64,000 nucleotides of DNA from Gymnothorax reevesii (GCA_029721435.1 CM056578.1:17522911-17586910); one strand, 5' to 3'; shown: positions 1 through 13,430, counted from the first letter of the stretch. Notes: a model not told the origin generated them from the letters alone. Made by a program: numbers and translations.

Positions 1-600
1 TGGAACAAGTCAGTATTCCTTGTAAAAACACTTCAACTTTTAGTAAGTGTAAAGTAACCTTTGATGAAGGCAATATTCGAAAGCTCTCCTATTTACTCAG
101 TTGACTTGAACAAGCTGCAAAGCCTATAGGATGCAGGACTGGCATCGCGTTCAAGTTAACCCAGTTCAAGTTAGCTCCTCTGTCCAATTTCTTAGGAACA
201 AGATCCCAAGCCTTATTCAGAGTCCCTGATTGAGACTGCAATCTTGTTAATCCTTTCCAAGTCTGTTGCTCAGTCCAGTTTGTCAAGATTGGAACCAAGT
301 TTCCCCCAAGCTACTCCATCCTAGTGTGGGGCAGTTAAATTACTTTGTTTGTATTTAGCACCTTTTAAAAACACAGTTTACAAAGTGCTTTGATCGACAA
401 GGAAATGCAGGAAACAAACAACACTTAAGAGCAAAAAATGCTTAAAGAGCAAGATCATACTAAAGGGACAGATAAAATCAATAGACGTCAGATAAAATTC
501 AATCAAAACATACAATCAACTGAGGAAATTGCTCCAAGTTTTTATGAACTCCATGTGGATTTCTCATTCAAAAAGCTTTGAAATAAACCCTGCTTAATTG
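1..600. other. No recognisable feature
   Basis: Non-coding, AT-rich sequence. I see no convincing exon, RNA gene or transposon end. Short open frames here lack codon structure or family motifs. Confidence 0.4.
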
Positions 601-639
601 TATGAGCTAAAATATTAGCAATTGGATGGCACGTCTGAA

Positions 640-1890
640 AACTTAGGTCTCATCCCGGTCAGATTTGGTCAGTGGCGGCACCAGAACTGGAAATTTGTGG
701 GCTACAGAACATCCCTTTATAACATCAATTAGTCTTGGCTAGTTCTCAATCATTTTCTTTTCTTGAGACATTTCCCAATTATCGCAATAATCCATTGGCA
801 AATGAGGACACAGATCCTTCCAGGAAGTACAATAACCAGAACAATTTTTTTTTTTTTTTTTGGGGGGGGAGAATGACATAAAATGTATTGCGTTTATTCC
901 TGGTGTACAGTGGATAGATCCTACTTTCTCCGCAGTGCCACCACCAGGTCAAACTTCTCATTTCTAAATACAATAACACGACGAGAGTCATGTCACACCT
1001 TATTTTTGGTTCTGGTGGATACAGAGGGGATGTTATTGATTTACATTACCCTATGACCTTTACTTTAGTGCCACCACCTGATGCATAGGGAAGAAAGTTA
1101 CTGATTTTTATGGTTCTGCTACATCTACTGTGGCACTACTGTAGAGGGTAACTACATTTCCAAGTGCAGTATGTCAAATTGCTTTAATGAGGTTCAGATC
1201 TACTTTCTTCTGGGTGTCTTTGTGCATAAAAGACTAGTCCTGTTCTGATGGCACCATGACTGTTCCTGGAGCACCGCCCATCGGCCAAACTTCACTTTTT
1301 AAACAACGCAATAAGTCAAATAGTTCCTTGGGGAATCAGATAAAATTTTCTGTGAACATTCCTGGAGCCCAGAGTAGTTCCCGTGTTGATTTTTTTGGAT
1401 CTTTTACTCCTCTGTCTAGTGCCACCACAAGGCCAAACTATGAATTATACCCATGGGAAGAATGCCACAGTTTCGGGGATATAGTCCACTGTCATACACT
1501 GACAGAATTTGTCTAGATTTATTATCAGATTTCAAAGAGGAATTTGTTTGTGTTGAGCCTGGGTCTTTAAAGTCTTCAAAGTCATGTTTAGCAAGAATGT
1601 TTTTTTTTTTTGTTTTGTTTTCTTTTTTTTCACATTGGGGAGGTGACTCTGTTTGCTCTTATAATGATGTATTACCTGTGGTGGAACAGCTGGTGTTCCA
1701 CGCAGGCGGTGCTGAGAGCATTTTGCTTAACCTGATTAGAAATGGTTTTTTGCTCACCTTTCAAGTGTCCAAATGGAGCTGCATAACCTGCGTCTTGGGC
1801 TGTGGTATCTTAGCAACACTCGTTCATATTAAGAGGCTTTTACCCCTGCTACATATGGTAGTAGGGAAGACATCAATGCCTATTTTGTCC
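640..1890. repeat. Degenerate repeat region with recurring GTGCCACCACC motif
   Basis: The motif GTGCCACCACC followed by GGYCAAACT recurs in degraded form near 670, 938, 1067, 1283 and 1417. The phrase TGT..CATTCCTGGAGC also recurs, near 1260 and 1355. Spacing is irregular, at about 130-370 bp. This looks like an old, diverged repeat cluster of a kind common in fish genomic DNA. The open frames across it are probably not genes. Confidence 0.4.
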
Positions 1891-3060
1891 CTGGGATTCA
1901 GCAAAAGGCATTTTTTTGGCAGTCTGAAAGAATAGATGCAAGTCCCTCATCTGATTGATTGATAAAATATTATCAGCGCTTTATGCACATCTAATCAAAC
2001 ACATCTGAGCCAAGAGAATAATATTTTTAACACCCCGCCAGCATATTTTGACCAATTTATCCAATGTACTGCACTGAAAAGGCTGCAATACGTTTGGAAG
2101 ACAAAGATGCAACAAAAGAGCTCTATTAGGAGTTTTGCCATCATATAGCTTCCTCTCTAATGGCCTGGAGGGAGGGGGAGGTGATTGTTATTTTTCAAAA
2201 TCATCAATCTATCTTCATCATGCTCATACTCATTTTCCTATTAACCTCTCTTGGGAGACAGAATTTACTGGGGAGTGGACAAAATATATAACGGACCCCT
2301 GAAATACTGTATGCATTAACTTTGAAGTATCTAAACTGCTATTACAAATGCTTCTACACAGGCCACTCCAATTAATTTGCATGTTATTGGCAGCATGTTT
2401 TTGCTTAAAACAAGGTCTAACCTGTAGTTTTCTGAAACGTTAGTCTTCAAAGAAAACTGAGAATCTAAAAGAGCCAAATATGTGGCCAAATTGAAAGTGA
2501 ATCAGTCACAAAAACAGCATTTTGGAGACAAAGAAAATTATATTAGACATTATGGCAACACTTAAGAACAGCCATGGCAAATGCAAACTGTGGCCACAAA
2601 TCAATTCAAAGCTCTTTAACAGTGGCAGATGGACCCTTGGTAGAGTAGTTGCTGCACCATAAGATAACAGATTTAAAATGACCACAGAATGAAATCAATC
2701 CATATTTGAACCTGTCTCAACAAAAACCACACAAGCTGAGCTCAAATGGCAGTTACGATGGAGGCTGTGCTGATTTGACCAATCCCAGCATTTTTTCCAG
2801 AGAAGTGACAGTGTACAGTATTCACTGTAGGTGTGAGCTGGCTGGAATATTTATTCATTTATTTACTTTTTAATTTATTCACTTTTTTACATAAGCAGTA
2901 CATTTGGCAAGTGAAAAAACAAACCTTCATGGCCAGACAGGGCTGTTCTCTTCAGATGGATGAACAATCACCACAGAAGTGAGATGCATTTAACCATGAG
3001 TGGTTCACAGTGTGTCTAAAAAACGTACACATGACAGATTACCAGTGGGTGTGTGCGCAC
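1890..3060. other. No recognisable feature
   Basis: AT-rich unique-looking sequence. No splice-consistent exon, RNA gene or element terminus was recognised. Confidence 0.4.
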
Positions 3061-3678
3061 GCGCGGGTGTGTGTGTGTGTATGTCTTATATGCCTCTTGC
3101 ACCATTTCTGTCTGTTAACTCTTAAAGGCTCAAGAACATGAATGATTAAGAGAGCCGACTGTCCTCAACTGTACGTTCCAGTGATGAAAAAAATGCATTG
3201 AGTTAAAGAAGACTAGCTTTTAGGAATCATAAAAACGTCCTAGAAAAACTGTTCATAGGGTTAATCATGCGGATTTGTCTGTTTGCTGACTGTCTGTCTC
3301 AGAAAACGCTTGAGTGTTTGACTAATTCACCCATCTGATTGACCAGGCTTTTGAGTGCTTCTGCCTGTTTGTATTATATTCACTGTAAATCAGGCAGTCC
3401 GTGAGCATGTGCACCATATGTTTGCTTGCCTGTCTGTCTGCCCAAAATTTTCTTATAGTGCTAGGGCGAGACATTGCATTTTGGACCTCACTTTTGTGGT
3501 TGAATTGTTTTCATTCTTGTTCTATTTTCCTTTTAGATTGTTTTGTTCAGAATGGCACCCAACCTGGAATTTTGCTGCGTTGCTTCCTTATTTCTTTTAG
3601 TGAGCCTCACAAACACAACTGATTTCTGACGCCGAATTTCTAAATCCTCATTTACTAGGATTCATGGAATGCAGGAAA

Positions 3679-3709
3679 TGTGTGTGTGTGAAAGATAGAG
3701 AGAGAGAGG

Positions 3710-3754
<45 letters not shown>
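3679..3754. repeat. Compound (GT)n/(GA)n microsatellite
   Basis: A GT run is interrupted by AGAGAGAG and followed by about 20 more GT units. A shorter GT run lies at 3067-3082. Frames reading poly-His or Cys-Val here are artefacts. Confidence 0.95.
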
Positions 3755-3759
<5 letters not shown>

Positions 3760-6540
3760 CGCATAGCTGTACTGTAGAATTCACTGCCATAAATATTGAC
3801 TGATTGGCCATGTTGATCTTTAAAACTTGCATTGTCAGCCAGCCGCAAGACGATGTACTCCTCACCTGAGTCTGGTTCTTCCCAGCGTTTCTCCCAGTTT
3901 GCCACCTAGGAGGCTCTCCTCGCCACTGTTGCTCTAAGCATGCTGTTGTGGGAGCGTAGGCTAGGGTTATTGGTTCAGCATGATGTAACAGTCCTGTATG
4001 GTATGTGCTGTGCATATAAATCTTGAGTCAATACTGAGCAGTGTAGTTAAACTAGACAGGAGCTGAACCTTACCCTTTGATGAGCTGGCTTTCTTGGAAT
4101 GTTCTTCCCAAATTCAGTGTCAGTGTGCTTGAACGCCATTACTTTAAAATAAGAGGCCTTCAGGAGACCAGACAGTGAAGTCCATCTCTTTATATCCAGT
4201 CGTCCCATTATTTCCAATGTCTACATCCGCAAATCCCCCAAACACCTTTATCTATAGGTGCTGTCATAGCCATTTAGCTGGCAACTGCTCAGTATGTGGC
4301 GCATCTAATAATATTGCGTCTCATTTTAAAAAATGCATGGATTTCAACCCTAAATATAGCATAAGCTCTAAAACATGGCCTATAGTAAAAAAAAAAATAA
4401 TACTAATAATGATAAATAATAATAGTTATGAAACCCTGAGTCAGCAAAACTATGTGCAGTTTTCATTTAATTAATCAGGATTTACTTGGAATTTTTTTTG
4501 TGCATAATTTTGGCATGCTTTTTTTGTCAGGTTTATTTTCATAAGTCCACAATCTGCCAAGGAATTGGTGAACACATCATTTATAAGTAAGACCCATAGT
4601 GTGGCATTTCATTCTCAACATCAACCCCGCAATACTCATTGGGACACAAAGTAAGGCAGATGCAATGCAAATATTTGTAGTAAAAAAATGAATGGTGGCT
4701 AAAGGAGTAAATTCTGGTTTGTGATGGAGCAGTGCTCTGATTCACAGGCTGCATTTCCTCTTCATCAGACTGGTCTTCAAAAAGGGACAAAGCTGTAAGC
4801 CGCTGAGGAGGTAAAAGCACGCCCCCTCAAGAAAGACCAAAGGCAGACAGTCGCTGAGAAAATGAGCCATAATCTCTGCTCTTTAGAGCCATATTAAACA
4901 GGCATATAGCATTTCACATCTTGGGCCGTGGTGCATGAATTCAATTTCTGTTTCCAATAAAGCAAATGAACATGCTGACAATATAGCTTAATGAAGTCAG
5001 CTGTGTGGAGGTGGGAGGTGGGGAGGGGCATCTCTATTTTATTTAGAAAAACTTTGGACATCCTGTTGTCTAGACTAAGTGATTCTCGGAGTTTGTTCGA
5101 ATGCACTTGAGCTTGTAAAACCTATTAGGTTGCTCTGCTAAAACGGGGCCCTCTGTAATTTCTGTCGTCTGTCTTGGAGTGGTAGGAAGTGCTTGGAGTG
5201 GTTCTGCGCTCAATATATACGTACATATATGAGAAAAACAGCTTCTTTTCCCTTTTTCTGGAGACCAAGGCTAAGAATATGTGGCTGACCTCACTCATTT
5301 AGTTGTTTTTCAGTTGTTTTTTGTTACAAAGCCCTGGTTCCTGTCATGTCCCAGATTTAAAAACAGTTCTTACTCGGCCAAAAAAATGTTCAGCATAAAA
5401 TCCAACCTCAGCAAAGTTCAATTACAAGTCCAGCACTGACTACTTTCAGTGCGCCTCGGGCTCCTTACGTATCCAACGCACAGTATCTAAGCTGCTTTTT
5501 CCTGTCAGGGAGGTTGGGTGGCCATAGGCTTTCCCAGCTGCATTGAGCAGAAGGCTGGAATACACTATGGACAGTTTGTCAAACCATCACAACCCTCAGG
5601 CTCTTCATGGGTATTTATATTACACTGGCTCCATTGCGGCCGGCAGCGAGGCCTGAAACTTCTTGACAAGTCACTCCACTGACACATGAATGACAATCAT
5701 ATCACCCCCATCTTAAGCCAGAGGGCTAGACCTCTACAACATCTCTATTGGATGTTAGGGATTACTGTCAGACGATTCTTCCGAGCCCTCCTACAGGCTT
5801 CTCTCAGGTCGCCTCTGGCTTTGCTTCAATTTCGGTCCTTAACCCCGAGTAATGATAATCGTTGTCTTGATTAAGGTAGATTACTGCTATAAAAATACCA
5901 TTACTATTTCCATATTTTTCACGCGCCATTTCTCAAAAACTGATAGTCCAATTTTCATGAAGTTTGGAGAATAAATAGTTTACAGCATGATGGTTGTCCT
6001 GAACCTGAAAAAGATGGCCCTTTTGGTACTTTTAATTTAAGGGGATGCTGAATATATTATGAGGTAGAGAATTTTCAAGTCAAGAGCAAAACTTCAAAAA
6101 ACCATTGCATTTTGTTAAAGTATCCAAGTTTAAGAGGTTTAGCCCATAGATGCTAAATCGGGCAACCTGTGTGTAAAATAAGAAGTTGATATGTTTATTA
6201 GTTACTGAGGTGTGATGTTTTGAAATTGTCACGATATGCCCCTTTGCAGCGGCCATCTTGGACACATAATTTGCATCATTTATGCAAATCACCTCCATCC
6301 CCGCTAATTTAAATGCTTGCTTCTCATATCAATAAAGCAATTTGATGCAAGTGATGAAATAAATATTTTTAAGCTTAATAGCAGAATTCTACCTTTAGGT
6401 TGTTTTGCTACCTCCTTTCCCAGGCAATGAGAGGTTTGCCTGTTCCAGCCAAGCTGGTGATCTGCTATCTCATGGGCTCTCCTTAATGGGGGTGAGTGGC
6501 CAGGTCTTTGGCTGGTAACCATTTGAAGAGTCATTTTTAT
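3760..6540. other. No gene recognised
   Basis: Mostly unique, non-coding sequence. It contains the usual poly-A/T runs and a short ATA-rich patch near 4390-4425. Nothing was assigned to a family. Confidence 0.35.
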
Positions 6541-6567
6541 GAAGCTTTTGATGATGATGAAGATGAT

Positions 6568-6880
6568 ATTATTATTATTATTATTAGTCGAGCCCCCGAA
6601 GGGGTTTTCGCGAGACTATTGTAATCGCTTCGTGTGTCTGTGTGTGTGTCTGTCCGGACTGATATCTCTGGAACCGCGAGGCCGATTGCCTTCATATTAC
6701 ACAGGCGGGTTCCTTGTGAGAGTCTTTCGGCATGACATAAATTTGAAGGTCATAGGTCAAAGGTCAAGGTCAAGGTCATCATGTCGGCGGAGTCTATGGG
6801 CTAGTCTATGGGCGAGACTATGAATTCTCTGAATGCTTGTTATTATTATTATTATTATTATCATTATTATTATTATTATC
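6568..6880 (+). mobile_element. Short GC-rich element inserted in an (ATT)n tract, carrying an AGGTCA array
   Basis: A stretch of about 250 bp (6587-6838) is far more GC-rich than its surroundings and is bracketed on both sides by ATT/TTA triplet repeats, as if inserted into one microsatellite. It starts with a small hairpin (CCCCCGAAGGGG) and contains CGAGACTAT twice (near 6610 and 6823). It also has a GTCTGTCCG stretch and five AGGTCA hexamers at 6747-6778. It could be a SINE, a MITE or a truncated larger element. No terminal inverted repeat was found. Confidence 0.5.
6747..6778 (+). promoter_or_regulatory. Five tandem AGGTCA half-sites (two DR1, two DR0)
   Basis: Perfect AGGTCA hexamers start at 6747, 6754, 6761, 6767 and 6773. 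The first three are spaced by one base (two DR1 arrangements) and the last three abut. AGGTCA is the core nuclear-receptor half-site, and DR1 is the arrangement bound by RXR homodimers, PPAR:RXR and HNF4-type receptors. The sites are seen directly. Regulatory activity is inference, because the array lies inside a probable mobile element. Confidence 0.45.
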
Positions 6881-6889
6881 ATCACTACT

Positions 6890-9480
6890 GTTAAATTCCA
6901 TGCTCTTGAACTCCACTGCAATTGCCAGGAATGACAGCATTAGAATGTTCAGACTAGAACATTAAAATTGCTAAATTTTGCTCTTGTGAAAGGATTAACA
7001 GCTTTGGGAAAGAAAATAGCTGCTGGTTCCCGCTGCTTTGGACAAAAGCTGGTGTCATCTTACATTCTCCTGGCTATATCATAACTATCCCCTGGATAGT
7101 TATGAAGATATTGGATAGAAACTCTGGCATTTTGACGACTTGGAATTCAACTGCAGTCAACAGTATTCCAAACTGGAAAAGACAAAACAGAAATCTGTGT
7201 TTGAAATTGTAGTAAAAGGGGAAAAAAAATGATGTTTGGACCAGGTGATGAGAACTGTTTCCTATCTCTCTTGACTGTAAATATTTACAGTTATCACATT
7301 TAGGCTGTGGTCACGGTGTTCATATCCAGACAGCTTCTCTTAGCGTTAAAATGTGAAAATATAGGGCTGATTTTCGTTAGTCGTGGTACCCGTATTGTTC
7401 ATGGGAACTCTCAGCAAGGATCGCGCATGGCAATGTCATAGAGATAAAATTATTTAAGATACAAACTTAAATCAATTACAGATAAAGCAAACAATATTCA
7501 GAAAGTAAAAGCCATTATAAAAGAGAAGACCTGGCTCAATGAGTTTGGCAGGCAGCGGGTACAGTATTGGCGGATTTTTTTTTTATTATTTGGCAGGTTC
7601 TATTGCGGTAAACTCTGAGGGCTGTTGCGTAAGGCCTTGCAAGCTGGGCCTCGGGCGATTCAAACTCAAGTGACTAAGAATTCTGGACTGGGATGGGTAC
7701 AGTGTCTCTCAGCTGTGTTTTAGGAGCACAAGAGGACTGGGGTTGGGGGGGTGGGTAATTTAGTAGTGGGGGCTTTCCAGAGCTGTCTTGGCAGACAGTC
7801 CATGGCTTTAGCTGGGGTCACAGTTGGCTCAGTGAGTCATCCCGCCCATTCATCCAAACCCAAACATGCGGCCCACCCGCCCAGGCCCCCACCCCCGTAC
7901 ACCTCTGAGGCATGTCGTCCGGGTCCCACGCCAACCTTGGAAGCAGGATTGGGGGATTTTTGTCAGGGGGGAAAAAAGTGCAACGTTTCACAGCAGGGAT
8001 TAGGCAATGGCACCTTCCAGGCACAGCAGTCGGTTGCTAGCTGCTGTTGCTAGAGGCCGCCACATGCTAGCAGTGGAAATTGATGTGTCATCACCTCAGT
8101 CACATGGCCCTAATGTTTGGCTTTTTTTCTCAGAGAGTGCTTACAGAAGGAAACAGGGCAAATATAACTATTAGTTTTACAGTAAGCTCCAGGGATACCA
8201 CGATGAAAATGCCACAAACCACAAACACAGTAGCGTATGGATTTTATATGTAAACTATTTTAAGGATAGTCTTTCCTGTAAGTGAGTGCTCTACAAAAGT
8301 ATTCATTTCTATCAGCATATAGTGGTTATTGCATAAGTATTAGAGGGTGTGGGTTCTCTGCACCACTCGGCAAGTTTAATATTAAACTAAATAACCATGG
8401 AAATTTTCGTGCTGTAATTGCTTAGCATATGGGTTATATTATGTGTAGCCCATATGTATGTGAAAATATACCATTGTATTGGTAACACGATTAGGAAGAT
8501 TTTTAACTCTCTTTTCATTTTTTCAGTTCCAAGGTCAGTTTAATCGATCAAATATGTTGAGTTCATGTGTGAACAACATTGATTTTCAACCGTGAGGATA
8601 AAGATTATCTGTGCAACTCCCTTGTGTTTACTTGAGTGACGCGCAAATACCCTGAATCATTTCTTGGTCTGGACATTTCAGTTAGGATATTCAACAAAAA
8701 CCTCCCCAATCCTTAACAACTAGCCCCAATCATGCAGCAATCTTAAGGTAAAATAAAAAAATATTTTTTAAAATCACATTGGCCCACCACTGCTGGCTTA
8801 AACAGTGTATAGCCTTGTTTGAACAATTACACAATTGCAAACATTGTTCATTTATCATTTTATCAATTCATCACTCCAACCCCCGGAGATATTAACTGAT
8901 AGACTCAATACAGACCCAGACACACAGTAGATCTCCAATACATTCACAGGCTTATACTGCTGGGAACACAGAGACAGACAGACAGACAGACAAGACAGGT
9001 GGAGGCCGCCAGGAGACACGGAAAAGTATAATGCGTGATTTGTGTGTGAGCAAGGGTTGTGTGTCGCAACTTTTTTTTGGGAAACCATCTCGTGTGGAAT
9101 GCGGGAGCTGAAAGGATATAGCTAACAGGCAGACAGGATTGCAAGTTGAGAAAGGTTAGAAATGATTGCCAGATTTCCTCATTTTAATTTACTTCAGATG
9201 ACTATTTTTTTTCCATTGACATATTGTATTCTGTGGGAAGGCTTAGTCATTGTGTGACATAAAATGAATAGAGAGATTTCTATGTTCAATAGGATAGAAA
9301 GGGCAATGAAAAGGCCCAAGCAAGCCCTCCTGGAAATTCTCTCCTGATTTTTCAAATTTTCAAATAGACTTTTAATCCAATGGACATAGTATTGCAGACT
9401 ATGGTGGCCATTACTGTGTTCTTCAAGAGCTGCTTTCCACTTTAAATGCCTCCAAGATATCATTTGGTTGCAGCTGCCTT
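6890..9480. other. No gene recognised; short GACA microsatellite
   Basis: Non-coding sequence with a (GACA)n tract near 8972-8996 and a CpG/C-rich patch at 7840-7930. I see no splice-consistent exon or transposon end. Confidence 0.35.
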
Positions 9481-9839
9481 TCTTTAGGACACACACAAAA
9501 AAAAAAAAAAAAACTCCTTATCACATTGCAGTATGGCATTGGAGATAAGGATCAGCATATAGACTCAAATTGTAGCAAAATGCTGGCTCTATAAACTTTC
9601 ATTCAGAAGATGATAAATATGTGATTTGAATTGTTTTTATTAGTGTTCTATTGCTGATGTTGTTATCAATCCTGGTACATGAAAGTGACAACATCCTAGA
9701 ACACTGACTATGAACGTTCCCCACAAGGGATTAAAAACAGTATGAAAAAATGCATGGCAGAGAACACTTTGCATCCCCAAAGAACAGAAGAATCACTTAT
9801 TTCCTCTGAGGCCGCTCTCACTCAGCACTAGCAGAACTT

Positions 9840-10330
9840 TTAGGTCCTCAGTCTTTCTTTGTTTCTTCTCACAATCCAGCCCTTCTTGTCAGTTTTCATC
9901 CTTCTGTTTTGCCTAATTTGTTTTCAATATTGAATTACTGTCGCATGCATCACCCTTCCTTATGTGCTCCACCTCTCACCTATTTCCCATTGTTAATTGT
10001 TGTTGTATGTATTTAAGTAGCTGGTGTATGTCTTTCCCTCACTTGATTGTTTCTCTTCATTGAGTTCTAAGCCAGTTCTGGCTAAAGCAGTAAATGTTCC
10101 ATCTTCAGGGATATCTATTAAGAAAACCAAGTAACTATTTCATCGGGGATATCCCTTGTGCTGGCCGACTCAAGAGTGGCAATTTGGCCGGTTCCTCCAA
10201 GCCTTGGAGTTCAAGAGTGCGCACAGTCTGGTATGCTCTGTACCCCTGGATTGCTTTCCTGATACTGACCTCACTAAGGCTTGTCTCTTCCTCTAGTTCA
10301 CCGCTCACCTGACTCAAACTGCTCCCAACA
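9840..10330 (+). repeat. Possible LTR-like fragment
   Basis: A pyrimidine-rich stretch leads to a TGTATTTAAGTAG TATA-like motif near 10008 and then a CTTCATTGAG stretch. This layout recalls the promoter part of fish LTR retroelements. No paired LTR, primer binding site or polyprotein was found, so this is weak. Confidence 0.2.
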
Positions 10331-11395
10331 ACTCTTCCTGCGAGCCGGCTTGTGTTTCTATTTTCAGTTAGTAGTGGCTGATATTAATATCAAAAGGGCC
10401 CAAACGACTTGTTAGTGGGTCTGTTCCCGGATCCTCTTTCTGCTGTACATAACATGGAACATTTTCCCTGGGCATGGAAGCAAGATCTACCTAATTCCTA
10501 TAATCTCCCACAAGATTGGCCATTCCTTTCCCATTAAAGATAGCCCCACCAACCAATCAATTTTATAACCCTTTTTGGGGACAACCATCAAGTGTCACTT
10601 GACAGAAAAGCTGAAAAAAGAGCAGAATTCAAACACCCCCCCCCAATAGCAACCATGTAGTTTTAACCAAAAAAAAAAAAAACCTGAAATAGAGGTTAAA
10701 AAGAACAGCACGCACTGCAACTCCTCTAACCACACAAGGACAGAACTCCGCCTCGCACTCCAATATTCACAAACAGCACACGGCTGTCACCATAATAACA
10801 CTAATCATATGTTACTATGATGTAAACACGTATCTGCACTGATCCTGCCCTCCTCCACCTCATACCCTCTGGGGTATGTTACCAGTACGGGTAATTTCAC
10901 GTTTTTGAATTAAAAAGCTCAAAAAAATAAAAAAAGTAATTTTTAGTCCATTTGATTATTTTACAAGCAGCTGAATTCAAGATGTTGAGTTAGGCAAATT
11001 TGAAAGGGCACTCTTACAAAGACTATGCATACTTGCACACCCCTCTCTTTTTGTGAATATATTCTTACCTTGTAATTTTAATTTTTTATAGCATCCTTTG
11101 CTTGTTGACAATCCTGCAATTAAAGGGGAGAAAGTAGAAAACAAGATCTTGGCTGTGAGATGGAGGCTTGTATTTGTGTTATTGCTGCAGTAAACAGAAA
11201 ACTTAATGGAACAAACAGCCAGACAGGGTTGTGAGTGCAGTGCTTGATTCTTTTGCAGATCTGGGGTAAACCACACCAATTCCTGTTGCTATTAATAGAG
11301 GCCTATTATTAGAAAGCTTGTTTGCCAAAAATTCCAAAGTGGCCAGTCAACAAAAGTGAGACTAATCCACATTCCTGGTCTGTCTGTGTGGGTGC
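10331..11395. other. No recognisable feature
   Basis: Non-coding with short C and A homopolymers (10637-10646, 10667-10681). No family assignment. Confidence 0.35.
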
Positions 11396-11399
11396 TTTT

Positions 11400-11690
11400 A
11401 TCTGACTTGGAGGACAGCGCGTGCGTGTGTGTGTGTATGTGTGTGTGTGAGCCAATGCCATTATCTGCATTCATTGAACCAAATTCTTCAAACCCTCTCT
11501 CTTACACGCACTCTCACACTTCCATTATCATATGGTTGTTGTATTATATATCCTTTCATTAGAACTGGCAGGATCTGGTTTCAACCTTGAACTTGTGCTT
11601 CTGTAATACGTTGTTGAGGCCTACAAGTGCAGTGATGGCAAATTCCATGGAGTTAATATCCATCTGGTCCACATAGATCTGTGTGTGTCT

Positions 11691-11735
<45 letters not shown>

Positions 11736-11748
11736 CGAGCGAGCGAGC

Positions 11749-11782
<34 letters not shown>

Positions 11783-11820
11783 TGTGTGTGTATGTGTGTG
11801 TGTGTGTGTGTGTGTACGCA
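11400..11820. repeat. Two (GT)n microsatellite blocks
   Basis: GT runs occupy about 11420-11450 and 11680-11815, the second interrupted by GCGAGCGAGCGAGCG. Frames reading Cys-Val or Thr-His repeats across this region are artefacts. Confidence 0.95.
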
Positions 11821-12089
11821 CATGTGCAACAGTTCTTGATGCAGCACCAAAGAGTTGAGAAGAAAGTGTGCTGCACTCCAGGAGGGGGCCTGAAGTTTTC
11901 AAGTCTACCAGCTAGCTGCTCACTGGCATAAGAAAAAAGCTAAGAACAGCCATGAACCATCATACTCAACATTTGGCTCTATCAAATGCTCAATATCTGT
12001 AAACCATCACTGAGCTGTGTATGCTCATTATCAAAATTTCAAAGTAGATTGGCTAAAGGTTAAGTGACATATTATTTTGGTTCCGCTGG

Positions 12090-12440
12090 TTGAGTAAATT
12101 ACCAGATCTGAATCCAATTGAATGTGCATTTTGCATGCTGAGAAGGAAACTGCAGGCTAAGAACACAAAACAAGCAGGAAGTGAAGGTGGCTGCAGCACA
12201 GGCCGAGCACAGTATCACCAGGGAATACATATGGCTCAACGTCTTCTAACAGTCATCGCATGCAAATGCAACCAAATGTTAAAAATGACTATTTCATGTT
12301 AAAGTGTGCAATTATCTTTGATGCACCCAAAAATGGGGGGAATAAATACAAAAGGTGCTGTCATTTTTAAACGTTTCATTTGATGTGGATGTAAACACAC
12401 TGAAATTAAAGCTGAGTTTTCACATCAAACTCCTGATCAT
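12090..12440 (+). pseudogene. Tc1-like transposase C-terminal remnant
   Basis: The frame from 12090 reads LPDLNPIECAF, followed by MLRRKLQAK and, near the end, AQRLLTVIACKCNQ. This matches the block around the last catalytic acidic residue (SPDLNPIE) and the C-terminus of Tc1/mariner transposases. The two earlier acidic residues and the helix-turn-helix part are absent. Downstream sequence (ATGCACCCAAAAATGGGGGG) fits the 3' flank of such elements. It is a dead fragment of a different copy from the elements at 24.65 kb and 47.56 kb. Confidence 0.7.
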
Positions 12441-13260
12441 GGTATCCTTTCAAACACAAAATGCTTGGGTATAACAGAAAGATTTTTTTTTTAAATGCTT
12501 CTGTCCAATAAATGGTCACTGTCTGCTGTATTTCCAATAGTGAGAAAGTAAGAGGGCCAAAAAAAAGCCTGAGATTTAAGTTTGAGGTTCATATCTGCAA
12601 TATTTCAAGCTGCAGCTTACCTCCATGCTGGGATTTCAGGGCTTCTTTTCTGTTTGGTGAAAACATCTGCAGTTCATTACAATTTCATACTGTATAGTGT
12701 TGCACACACATGGTCACATGTGCATGCTACTGCTAATGTTGTCTGAGTGAAATTCATAGCTGTATCAGCAAGTTGTAGTTATTTCCTCTAATATATATTT
12801 ACTTTTTTTTGATTTGGGTCAGGGACACAGTTCATGTCATGCAAATAAAAAAACATTTGAAATTGAAGTGGTATTGGGAGAAACTGAGAGGATGAGTGCC
12901 AAGGATTTTGGAAGGTTTCTGGGCATCAAAGAACATGAGTGCAATTTGCAAGGAGGAAAATGTTTAAACATGTGGGAATATCCGGCAGTAATAAAAATCG
13001 ACGGAACAAAAAGAACACATGGGTGGAGAATCAGAGTGTGGGACATTGGGATCAGTCTGCCACGGATGAGGATGTACATTTGCTGGGCTGAACAGAGGGG
13101 TTTGTTTGGCTCATCCTAGACTTAATCACCTTAATAGAAATGAGCTGCTTGTGTTGACATGATGGAGGTCGTGGGTGAAGCGCCGGTAAACAGACCGTCT
13201 TCATGGGCTGTCAAGCTGAGTTGACGAGAAGCCATGAAGGGAATGTAGACACAGAAAATA
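12440..13260. other. Non-coding; one 101-codon open frame of unknown meaning
   Basis: The frame 12814-13119 (+) is open for 101 codons with a fairly mixed composition. I recognise no domain, signal peptide or membrane segment, and no splice context supports it. The rest of the stretch is AT-rich and unassigned. Confidence 0.25.
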
Positions 13261-13271
13261 AAGATGTCTGG

Positions 13272-13430
13272 CCCTGCTGAAAAATCCAGCTTAGACCAGC
13301 AGGCGTTCTAGAATGGCTGAGGCTTAACCTGTGTTTCTAACATTAGTTGGTCAGAGCTAGTCTATGGAAAGTCTTTGCTGGTTAAAATTGGTCATGCTGG
13401 TAGAGTAAGCTGGTGACGCGACTGCGTAAC
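13272..13430. repeat. Possible MITE with GCTGGT-type repeats
   Basis: The stretch opens with CCTGCTGAAAAATCCAGC, followed by TTAGACCAGCAGG. It ends in repeated GCTGGT, GGTCATGCTGGT and AAGCTGGT. This resembles small non-autonomous DNA elements of fish built on CCAGC/GCTGG. Ends and target duplication are not clear. Confidence 0.35.

Noticed and set aside
8972..8996. CRISPR-like or spaced repeat
   Set aside because: It is a plain GACA microsatellite. No array of repeats with unique spacers exists in the window.
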